Shown one piece after another: positions 54,688-64,000 of a DNA stretch of 64,000 nucleotides. Source of the DNA: Paragonimus westermani. Lineage: Eukaryota; Platyhelminthes; Trematoda; Plagiorchiida; Troglotrematidae. Location of the stretch: the NCBI GenBank assembly GCA_008508345.1, contig QNGE01000131.1, positions 246,448 to 310,447 of the forward strand. Direction: 5' to 3'. The position numbers were made by a program, and so were the translations under genes. The notes under the pieces were generated by a model. The model searched no databases and was not told the DNA's origin. It saw only the letters and a program-made list of their open reading frames with translations. How positions within the stretch are numbered: position 1 is the first letter of the stretch; each line of letters opens with the position of its first letter.

Positions 54688-57600
54688 TATTCTCGATAGT
54701 GAACTTTTGTTGCCGCACTATGAGATCAAAGTGAAGACAGACTACGCAACATAGGTGACTGAGAATGAAAACCGGTTTGTTCTCCACCACAGTACATTCT
54801 AGTCATATTGTCGATAATGTCGTTTGCCGACTTGATTTTTTTAAAATATGATGTTGCAGCACGTGGTCTGCTGTATGGAGACAACGATAAAATATAACAT
54901 GAATTAATCACTCTTCATCGCTTGATTTTATAATGTTTAGGGTGTTCCTGTTCATTTCGTTAAGAATAGGTTGATCTTGTTAAGGTTACCGCCCAATATG
55001 AAATATGACAAAATAATCGAAGGGCCTACTGCAACAACACAGAGAACGTACATCCCAGTCAGCCCAGTGTAAAACAGTAAGTATTATGAGGGCAAAAGAT
55101 GGACGAAGGATCATTTGTTGCGATTCATGTGGTCAATAAGACATCTAATTCAATCGGTTATTAATAGTTCGATAGACACATATAATGCATGCGAAACGGT
55201 CGATCACGCACCAAATGGTGGATACAAGCGGCGAACTTAACAGATGTAGTGGAGATAGTTTCAGTTTCAGACTCACGGAATAAGGTTTGACTGCTATCAG
55301 GTTGAGGTCACCAACCAGCAAGCACCGTAAGTTTATCTTGGATGATGAGCTTCCACCACCTACGAACCTACATAACTCGAGAAAGTATGCAAAATGTGAC
55401 TACCCAATCAGGACTAGTATGATACTTGTGTTCGCTGAGTTCGAAGTTCAGTCCTAGCATACTTGCTTGCAAACTAAAAACGCCGCCCATTAACCTCATT
55501 AACTGACGCTGATGTTCCGCATATTTGCTCAAGTAGTCTATCTGGCACTCTCAGCGAAAGACCATTCCATCGTTTAGCCTGTATTAGACCTGAACGCGTA
55601 GTAAATCATCTACATGGTTCTGCGCCTGGCAGATGTATTACTCGTGAGCGTGCGCGCGTCGACGTACAGTTTCCCACATCGCAATTTCTGAGGGTCGAGT
55701 GGATGTATCATTCACAGGTGCATGAGATTTTATGCCTGTGTTATTTTGCCGCAAATGACTATGAGGAAGTGTATTCAAATGGGGCACAAAATTTGCGTGC
55801 GTCGGAATTCGCAGAGATAACCACTTCATCCATATGAGTGTAGTTCACTTTGGACAACATTTGTGGCCACACAGCGCACAACTCATATTCACATCTAAAG
55901 AGAATATAGATGACGCCATAATGGAATATTTCAAAATCTTCAAGATGGATTCAAGGGGAAGAAATATGCATCTTAAACGGACAAAGTGTATACGAGTTAC
56001 TGGACTACCTAGTCCGACTACTGTTACGTAAGGTCAGTTTTTCATGTCAGCAGGTATGAGCCGACTGTGACGAAATGAATCATAGCCAAGTAATTGTCCT
56101 TAGCCCATTAAACCCAATTGAGGCAGCAATTAAACAGACCGTGAAGAACAATACTATGAACCAGGATGTTGCGCGTGATCTGCTAAGGGCAAGAAGAACA
56201 GCAGGTGACGTTTCATTTTGGTCGATAGAATTCCAGATGAAATGACAACCAAGAAAACAGTAGTTGATGTTGACAACTACTGTTAAAGCAGGGGGTGAGT
56301 AATCTGCTGGGTGTACATTTCCATGAATACAGCTATAATGGACTGACTAACAAAATTAACGTAATCATCAGAAGACTAGGAATGGACATATCACATCTAC
56401 CTTCACTGTTGCTGATAAGCAAAACGTCACCATCACTGACCCGGTTCACAAGGTTGTTAAAAGCCGTTCAATTTTGAATCCAGCGACATATCAGTTGAGT
56501 GCGGACGCCTTGGTGACATCCATCAGTCCCAAACCGTCCCAGGCGGTGCCGCTTCACACTAAACCACTAACACACTACATGTGAACATTATTTACTAATC
56601 TTTGATTTTATGTAAGTGACATTTACTAATAATAAATCAGGGGTATTTCATCTCTTTGAAGACCCACTGTTTGAAGGTGCGACTTGAGAAGCCATAATGG
56701 TTTGTCTAATGAGCCTTAACTCTTTTACCCAGTTTTTCACCCTCCGCAAATTTTGTGTGTTAGCAGGTTCAATTTCGCGTAATGATCAGCAAGATATGCA
56801 GGCTGTACCTACGAGCTGAAACAGGAAGGTCTTGGAGGATGCAAAGGAGAATGAGGTGCAGTAACACTCCTCTTCTCATCTCCGAAGTTTGTGTTACGTG
56901 TTCCACACATTCTAGTAATGTAAGAGACGATGTCGGTCGAGTCGCATGACAGTTAGGATGACCGACCAGATGGCAAGTTGAAACGGTGCATACCACACTG
57001 GGTCGGAAATACAGTATACTCTATGGGCGTCGAGATATAGAAAAATGTTTGTAAGGTTTGAGAACAGAGAAACAGCAAACGTGGAATTCCGTGGATCTAC
57101 ACTTAACGAAAACCCAGATGATCAGTATGCAATTAGCACACAGGATAGGAATCAAACAAGGCTAGTTCAGTTAAGCAAAGCTGACGTAGATGATGGGATT
57201 GCTGAAGATTTATAAAGAAGGAGGACCCTAATGAGGATGGAAGACTCGACTTAAAACGAAAACCAAGGACTATAGGCTGGATAAAATGATATCAAATAAT
57301 GTCATGCTCGGTACGTAACAGAATCCCGATGCAGACTCAGCAGCCAGCAGATGTTCATAATGACATGCAATTGGCTAAATTAATACTAAAAGGGAACTGG
57401 AATGAACGCGCAGATGTATTCGTTGGGACATGTGCGCATGTGCACAGAAACACTGAGGAATAAAAAATAATAAATGTTGGAAGCAATGCTTACGAGAGTG
57501 CCATCACGTTCGTAATGATTGTGTTGAATGTGACTGTTACTCTCTACCATTCGGAGGTAGAACTCTGGTACCCTGATAGAGATACATCGAAGTTGGTTTT

Positions 57601-58530
57601 ATATACGGACATTGACTACGGCACAAACTGCTGCGAGACCACTCTAATGGAAGTTATAAGATGAAAGTAAATGATTTATTTAGTCAGCGGTGTGAATCTG
57701 AAGGCTGAATTTCTCATGGCCAGTTCAGTCTACATTTGATATCACAAGGGTATCTACTTTATCTGTACTAATGAAAGATGTCTGTGGACATACTGGAAAA
57801 ATCGTCAGGAAAGATACAAAAAATTTGGAACGTGTATTCATTGGAGTAACAAATTCAGTGTCAGAAAGTTTGATTAGTAGGAGACTGAACGGAAAGATTT
57901 ACAGAGTCAAAGTGACTGGTATTCAATGGTTCAGACGACAAACAGGATGAAAGAAATTGTGATGACGGACAACGGAGGAAATACAAATTAACAGACATTT
58001 CAGGTATGGACAAGAAGGAAGTTGCAAATAGGCCAGCCAGTCTTTCTACATGAAAATGAACCAGCTACACACAAATTCAAACGCCCACGTGGCCGTTCCC
58101 TAATGACCAGCTTAAAACACTATGGCCTACGTCAATAAGCATACGTTGTAAACAAAACTAACCAGAACCCAAGTGTGGCGCAGCACTTGCATAAGCGTAT
58201 TTAGAGAATGCATTGATGATCAGGCTGGTGCGATGGAACGCTAGTTGATTACTGTGTTCGACGTCGTATGTTATACTTGACCCTTAACACATTTTAGGTC
58301 CTTATACGAGCTACTACCGCATACGGCTACATGTGGCTAACATTTTCTTTAACGTTTTTCTTACTCACCAAATCCCGTAGACCACTAAAATTTGCAAGTA
58401 TGTCCCCACTTGCCTCGCGGTAGCTTGTAACACTCGAACCGCTCCATCGGAGAAAGCGAGAGAAGTAGAATTGTGGATTCGATGCTAACTATTGGCGTTG
58501 TTCAGTACTTGCTTGAACCCATTGAGAAAA
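54688..58530. other. No recognisable gene; a possible PPT/LTR start near 58460
   Basis: No protein motif is recognised across 3.8 kb; frames are under about 75 codons. Near 58451-58495, CGGAGAAAGCGAGAGAAGTAG followed by AATTGTGGATTCGAT resembles the polypurine-rich end and LTR start seen at 62587-62625, hinting at an additional element boundary just upstream of Gypsy C. Confidence 0.35.
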
Positions 58531-58920
58531 TGTGGCGGAAATCTCGATTCATCGCTTATCCAAACCCAGACACAACAGAATATCTGACAAACTGCCAATC
58601 CAAATATCGCTTAAAGATACAACATCAGGATTGGACGAACGGTCTCAGTGTTGTGCCTTCCGTAATTCGCCAATTCATCTGTTCCGTATTCCACCAATTA
58701 ACATACAGTTTATGATTCTGCATGTGCTAATAAGATCAACCAACGACGGACTGTGATTTCTTTAATACTGTTGTACATCCATAAATTCGGCGTCTCAATT
58801 CGTGAATAACAACTGCTTACTGCTACCAGTACCCGGTTTTCTCCTTGTTACTTGCGTGGGAGGTTTCAATTCAAGTACGATTTCTAGGGCTATTCAATGT
58901 CCCTAATTCCAAGTATCACA
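58531..58920 (+). repeat. 5' LTR of Gypsy C
   Basis: Starts TGTGGCGG and ends ...AAGTATCACA. Bases 58557-58920 are identical to 62641-63004. The first 26 bases align with the first 29 of the 3' LTR at only about two thirds of positions. The frames seen within it (58473-58756) are not genes. Confidence 0.8.
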
Positions 58921-58935
58921 AATTGTCGTCGCGGA

Positions 58936-60860
58936 ATGGAACTGCCTACAATCGAGCAATTAACTCTTCATGCTAGTGCGAGTGAAATCGAGTAATGGGT
59001 CGAACGGTTTGAACTGTGGCGCAGCATTCGTCGTGATATGAAGAAGGAAAACCAATCAGCTTTCTTTGTTGTCGCTGGTGGTCGTGAATCGCATTCATTA
59101 CTGAAGTATCTGGCTTATCTGAATGCTTCAGCCTTGTTGCTGTTCGACGAACTAAAGAAACCGCCGCTAAAGCACGTGATTTCAATCAATTTTCAGGCCA
59201 CAAAACGGGCGAATTTCAATTCATTAGTGCGTTCAACAAGCACGAGCTTCCGTGGGTTAATTATACAATTGCAAAAACAAGCTGCTCGTTGCAACTTTGG
59301 TGACGAGCTGGAGTAGCATCTACGTGACCGATTGATTGCTGGCGTCAATGACACTGATCTTCAGCGTAGATTGCTGGTCAAACGAGATATGATTTTCCAA
59401 GGGGCCCGAGACATCTGCGAGCAGAAGGATGACATCAATGCCGCTACAGCTGATTCGAACGCGACATTATTTCAGAAGACCAAAGCACATATTGCCACAC
59501 GAAGTCAACCAGTGAACAGGCCTTCTCATGCACCCATCATCAGTCCCGGTTCAAACAAATTTAAGAAGTGTTTCCCGTGCGGTCAGTTGCACTTACGATC
59601 ATCTTGCCGATTTCCTAATGTTATATGCCATTTATGCAGTAAATCTGGTCATATTAAGAAAGTATGTATAAGTCAGAAATGTCATCTGTGTCAGGTTAGA
59701 GCGACAAGTACTATAGAACCGTCCAATACTGTTTATTCATTGCAAATAAAATCCAGGGCTGAGCAATTTATTTATAAATGCCTCAAGTTCAAATCGGGAC
59801 GTAAGTATGTATTCATTATGGACACGGGAAGTAGCGAATCCATTATTTCCAGACCGCTAGTAGATCGTATAGCCCCTGATGCTCAACTGAGACCAACAAC
59901 GATGGAAATACTCGGAGTTACTGATTATCGGTTAGCTCTGCTAGGTGAAGCTGATGAAATGGTTGTTGGTAATGCTAATGAGTTGAGTTCATTGCGTTTT
60001 TTGGCGTCGGAAGGAAGTCCAGTTATTCTTGGATCAAAAGCTTTAAAACAGCTCAATTGTGCTCTTTCACTAAATACTACTTACAAAAATGGTCCAAGTG
60101 AAGAGTACCAAGCACCGTTACGCAACCTGATTTTTCAATGTCTACAAGTTTCAGGAGGAATGAAAGTAAAGCCAACAAAACTGGAGGTTCAAGGGGACCC
60201 GGTTTTTCTAAAGCGCCAAATAATACCTTATAGAGTGAGAGAACATGTTCATAATGCTCTCAAAAGATTGAAGGAAGACGGTATAATCTCGCAGGTTGAC
60301 TCAGCATGGGCCACACCAATCGTTGTGGTTATGAAAAAAGATGGCAAATCACCTAGGATATGTGGTGACTATAGAGTAACGCTGAATCCAAGACTGAAAA
60401 AGTGCGCAGCAACAACTGAGGAGCCGGAGGATTTTATGAAAGCCCTGCACGGTAACAAAGTGTTTTCTAAAATTGACCTGACAAACGCATACTTACAAAT
60501 TCCATTGGAGTATGATTCTAAGGCGATCACTACTATTAACACCCCTTGGGGATTATTTCAGCACAATATTTTACCGTTTGGATTACACGTATCAGCTGGG
60601 ATATTCCAGGCTGCGATTGACGAAGTAATTACCGATTTACCAGGAGTACGCGCCCATCAAGATGATGTGATCATATACGCCAACAGTGCAGAGGAGCATG
60701 ATAAGAGGTTGCTTTCACCTCTGGAACGATTCAAGGATAAGGACATAGTCATAAAGCCTTCCGAGTGCGTTTTCCGAGTATGAGAGTTGAGTTTTCTTGG
60801 TTTTACCACATTCGATAAAAGATACAGGCGGGACCCTGAACGGTAGAAAGCCTTGGCTAC
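58936..60860 (+). pseudogene. Gypsy C Gag-protease-RT, one frame with four stops
   Basis: A single frame runs from ATG 58936 (MELPTIEQLTLHASASEIE) past a TAA near 58993, a TAG at 59314, a TGA at 60781 and a TAG near 60844. The Gag C-terminus has two knuckles from 59569: CFPCGQLHLRSSC and CHLCSKSGHIKKVC, both with full ligands. The protease is FIMDTGSSESIIS (Asp at 59821). RT shows WATPIVVVMKKDGKSPRICG, VFSKIDLTNAYLQIPL, LPFGLHVSAGIFQ and GVRAHQDDVIIYANS. The catalytic YxDD reads HQDD (His at 60655), which by itself should cripple polymerase activity. The 483-codon stretch 59332-60783 is the longest open frame in the window. Confidence 0.85.
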
Positions 60861-62611
60861 GGGTACATCACCAAGGGACCAGGATGAGCTGTGATCAATG
60901 ATGGGATGTTTGTAGTACTATTCTCGTTTTATCCCAAACGTTTCGGCGAAAGCACAACCAGTATTTGCGATTCAGTCAGCAAAAACATGGTCTTGGACTC
61001 AAAGAGACGAAATTCTTCTGCGAGAATTAATACAAGTTGTGATTGAAAGGCCGATGTTAGCCTCATTTACCATGTCTAAAGTTACCAGGCTGATCACAGA
61101 TGCATTGGTGCTGTATCGGAACAGGAGGGATATCCGATCATTTGCATATCACGTTTGTTGAATAAGGCTGAGCAAGGATATTCACAAACACAAAAGGAGG
61201 CGTTAGCAATCTACTGGGCTGTCAGGAGGATGCATAAATATTTGTTTGGAGTCAGATTCAAAATTGTTACTGACCACCAAGCTCTACAGTATTCATTTGA
61301 CCCCCACAAATCAATTGCCAAATTATCAGCAGAATTGATACAACGATGGAGTCTAGTTCTAGCAGCATACGACCATGAAATCGTTCATCGTCCTGGTAAC
61401 CAGATTCCTCAAACGGATTCTTCATCACGGTATTCCAGTGTTTCAGCTGCTGAGGTTTGTTTGTCTTGCCTCGCCATTCATTCCAATAGGCCAAGTAGAC
61501 TTGATCAAGATAACTAAAAACTATTATGGCACGGTAATCGCCACGATGATCAAGGGTTGGTCGTCATATATGATGAAGAAACACCCCATATTATTCCAGA
61601 ACCGAGAGGAGTTGTCAATACAACCTGATGGTGTGCTGTGTCGGAGAGGTCAATTGGCCATACCACCACCGCTCCGAAGTGCGGTATTAGAGTACTTGCA
61701 TAAAGGTCACCTGGGCGTGGAGAAAATGAAATCCCTGGCTCGACAGATGTGCTGGTGGCCGAAGATGAAATCAGATATCAAGAGCATTGCAATGGACTGC
61801 CACTCCCGCCTCCACAAAATAAAGATAAGGCCGAAGAATTGGACACCTTGGCCGAACAGTTACCTACCATGGCAACAGGTGCACGCAGACTATTGTGGAC
61901 CACGTATTGGTAACTATCACATTCTGGTGTTAATTGATTCATACTCACGGTGGTCAGAAGTATTTATTACAACCTCACCTTCCACGCCATTTACTGTGCG
62001 AACACTTCGCAAATGTTTCCGTCGTGAAGGCATTCCACAGGTCTTGGTGACGGACAATAGGTCACAATTTTGTTCCGCCGAAATGAAACAGTGGCTCGAC
62101 AGCATCGGGTGTCGTCACTTGCGAATGGCGCGTCGGCATCGATGTTCAGACGGGGCCACAGAAAATCGGGTGAAAACGTTTAAAAGTGCCGTGCGTTCCA
62201 CTAATCCTAAAAAAGTTGCTGCACTGGATGTGTTTCTCGATAACTTTCTGCTTCAGTACAGGAACGCAGCTCATTAAAAACTGAAGGAGAGCCCAGCGGT
62301 GTTAGTTAAATCAAGGCGACTATGAGCATCACTTCTGTGGGTAGACTTAACAAATGTGATATATTTTCGTGCAAACGATTTGCGACCTGCCAAAGGATTG
62401 ATCACTCGTCAGCTAAGCAGCACAATGGTAAAAATCACTGACCTGCACGACGCCACCATTCATCGGAGACACTGACCAAATCCAGTTTCGAAGCACTGGA
62501 AAAGTGGCCATGTAGGAAGCAGAAGACCTTGTACCGCAAGAGTTTGATGCCAAGAGAAGATCAGAACGATCGGCAAATATGAATGCGGAGGATTCTAGAA
62601 GAGAGGTAGGC
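60861..62611 (+). pseudogene. Gypsy C RNase H and integrase, broken
   Basis: The RT connection continues near 60910-61090 (YYSRFIPNVSAKAQPVFAIQ, then AKTWSWTQRDE). A small deletion at about 61104 removes the residues after the first RNase H Asp and shifts the frame. The next frame (61155-61517) gives LNKAEQGYSQTQKEALAIYW and FKIVTDHQALQYSFDP. Integrase is in the frame 61375-62277: HKGHLGVEKM, then AMDCHSRLHK, where the second Cys of the HHCC domain is lost. VHADYCGP, VTDNRSQF (usual G reads R) and DGATENRVKTFKS carry the D, D and E. A TAA at 62275 breaks the frame before VLVKSRRL. The end of pol runs to REVGCG at the LTR start. Confidence 0.85.
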
Positions 62612-63004
62612 TGTGGTTGAGATCTACCCGACTCACTGCATATCCAAACCCAGACACAACAGAATATCTGACAAACTGCCAATCCAAATATCGCTTAAAG
62701 ATACAACATCAGGATTGGACGAACGGTCTCAGTGTTGTGCCTTCCGTAATTCGCCAATTCATCTGTTCCGTATTCCACCAATTAACATACAGTTTATGAT
62801 TCTGCATGTGCTAATAAGATCAACCAACGACGGACTGTGATTTCTTTAATACTGTTGTACATCCATAAATTCGGCGTCTCAATTCGTGAATAACAACTGC
62901 TTACTGCTACCAGTACCCGGTTTTCTCCTTGTTACTTGCGTGGGAGGTTTCAATTCAAGTACGATTTCTAGGGCTATTCAATGTCCCTAATTCCAAGTAT
63001 CACA
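62612..63004 (+). repeat. 3' LTR of Gypsy C
   Basis: Starts TGTGGTTGAGATC directly after a purine-rich stretch (AGAAGAGAGGTAGG, 62597-62610) that can serve as the polypurine tract, and ends ...AAGTATCACA at 63004. It is the partner of 58531-58920. Confidence 0.8.
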
Positions 63005-64000
63005 TTGTACTTGTTCAGACCGTCGAACTACTCGATTTTCGGGTGACTTCCAGATGACAGTTGTCTGGATATGTGACTACATCCAAGTATAGATTTTTCG
63101 CACTTCTAGCGTGGCTAAGTAGCTCAGATGCTGGAACACTTACTGTTTCGAATCCAACGGAAGTCTAGATTTCCAGCAATCGAATCACCTTCAGAAGTAC
63201 TACTTGTTAGCTCATGACACTCCTTATCCATAGTCACCCTTGATCACCAGCATTCAATGCATGTGCTTGCATAGTTTCCATTTATCAACACAAGAAGGGC
63301 AAGCCAGTTATCTTCACAAAGTTTCGAAGTTGAACCCTTTGAAAACCACTTTTCGAACCTCAGTTAATGTTTAAGCACTTTGAAAATCCATTATCCTCAA
63401 CCATCCTTCTAACGTAACAATGTAATCTGGTCTACCAGGGAGCCAGAACGTATGTTTAAAGTGAAACAAGTTTATATGGATCAAAACGTTATATGAATTA
63501 ACTGAGTGGCGGCAACCTTACATGGCATGTCATATAGTCACAACCTATCCAGACTTAGAATAAATGACAAGCAAGTAAGTGATTCTGTCACTGGTTTACT
63601 CTAAACATGCGATGCGCGAAGCTGTGTGGCAGTGACCAACTGCACCCGAATCTCTCAGATGACATATGCGGAATCACGACGCGACAGTCTGGCAAATGAA
63701 GGGCTTATACAAACCAAAAACCCCCATTTTCCGTTTCGAAGTTTGCTGAACAGTGTAGGTGTCACTTTGGACAGGACATTCGTAACTGACACATTCCGTT
63801 TGTCCGCGCTAATTACCGCACCGACACTTCGTATGTGCTATCTCAACGTGGTCCGATGCCCGCGACCTTTTCACCCTACAATCCGAAACGCAAAGTGACC
63901 TCGTGAAACAGACGTGTTCATTCGTGATGCACCTGGCACGGTGGACCATCCAAATCATGTCGACACCACAGGTGCCTGTACAATCCTCTCTCACCCACTC
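63005..64000. other. No gene; possible Pol III box pair
   Basis: TGGCTAAGTAGCTCAG at 63112-63127 resembles an A box and GTTTCGAATCC at 63145-63155 a B box, the layout of a tRNA-derived SINE head, with a short spacing of 33 bases between starts. No tRNA fold, tail or second copy is seen. The 90-codon frame at 63626-63898 is unrecognised. Confidence 0.25.

Larger units (their letters stand above)
58531..63004 (+). mobile_element. Gypsy C: Ty3/Gypsy element with both LTRs
   Basis: This is the only element in the window with two recognisable LTRs (58531-58920 and 62612-63004) and Gag-Pol between them. Gag starts at 58936, zinc knuckles at 59569, protease at 59821, RT from about 60230, RNase H at about 61110-61430 and integrase at about 61510-62280. 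Pol ends within a few bases of the 3' LTR. It is about 4.5 kb, short for Gypsy because Gag is small and fused in frame with Pol. The last 364 bases of the LTRs are identical, yet the coding region has many stops. No target-site duplication is visible, and no normal primer site lies between the LTR and the Gag ATG. Confidence 0.85.

Noticed and set aside
58473..58756. Small ORFs at 58473-58715 and 58532-58756, repeated at 62613-62840
   Set aside because: They lie within the Gypsy C LTRs and recur only because the LTRs are repeated.
1..64000. CRISPR arrays, bacterial operons, phage or plasmid features
   Set aside because: No regularly spaced short repeats, no ribosome-binding-site-led gene strings; composition and elements are metazoan.

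Overview
This window reads as a transposon-rich intergenic stretch of a metazoan nuclear genome, most likely a parasitic flatworm. The evidence is the mix of element families: CsRn1-type Ty3/Gypsy with tRNA-Trp primer sites and a C-x2-H-x9-C-x3-C Gag zinc motif, BEL/Pao, a CR1/Rex1-like LINE, an RTE-like LINE, a Penelope-like GIY-YIG fragment and CACTA tnp2-like transposases. This mix is familiar from trematode and cestode genomes. I cannot place it to species from sequence alone. There are no bacterial operons, CRISPR arrays or rRNA genes, and no confidently recognised host protein-coding gene.

Layout. 1-4.1 kb has nothing I recognise. 4.1-6.6 kb is a decayed RTE-like LINE (+). 8.7-10.05 kb is the 5' part of a CsRn1-like Gypsy element (-), with its tRNA-Trp primer site at 10030-10041. 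11.8-15.9 kb is a large inverted repeat (two 724-bp arms) enclosing a Penelope-like endonuclease remnant; each arm carries a small putative spliced ORF. 19.2-20.7 kb is a broken CACTA-type transposase (-). 22.2-25.25 kb is a decayed BEL/Pao element (+). 26.6-30.4 kb is Gypsy A (+) between two 95-bp LTR remnants. 33.4-34.4 kb is a second, better preserved CACTA-type transposase (+). 35.4-38.5 kb is Gypsy B (+, CsRn1-like), nearly complete from Gag zinc motif to integrase tail. 44.6-46.4 kb is the RT of a CR1/Rex1-like LINE (+). 49.2-50.5 kb holds a LINE tail and Gypsy D (-), which has lost RT, RNase H and most of integrase; an LTR in the opposite orientation sits against it at 50.545 kb. 51.7-52.1 kb carries a FAR1-like domain. 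54320-54687 is a 368-bp insertion made of one LTR, a 38-nt copy of the 3' half of tRNA-Trp ending in CCA, and an inverted LTR terminus, flanked by a TATT duplication. 58.5-63.0 kb is Gypsy C (+), with both LTRs.

Almost every coding region is disabled by stops, frameshifts or deletions, so the genes here do not work together as a pathway. The clearest exception is the CACTA-type frame at 33.4-34.4 kb, which is open for over 300 codons. Single N characters occur at 12546, 39806 and 52910. Two sit between exact short duplications and look like contig joins; the third sits at the edge of the large inverted repeat. The perfect identity of the inverted-repeat arms and of the Gypsy C LTRs should therefore be checked against raw reads.

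The most unusual object is the LTR/tRNA-half mini-insertion at 54.3-54.7 kb.
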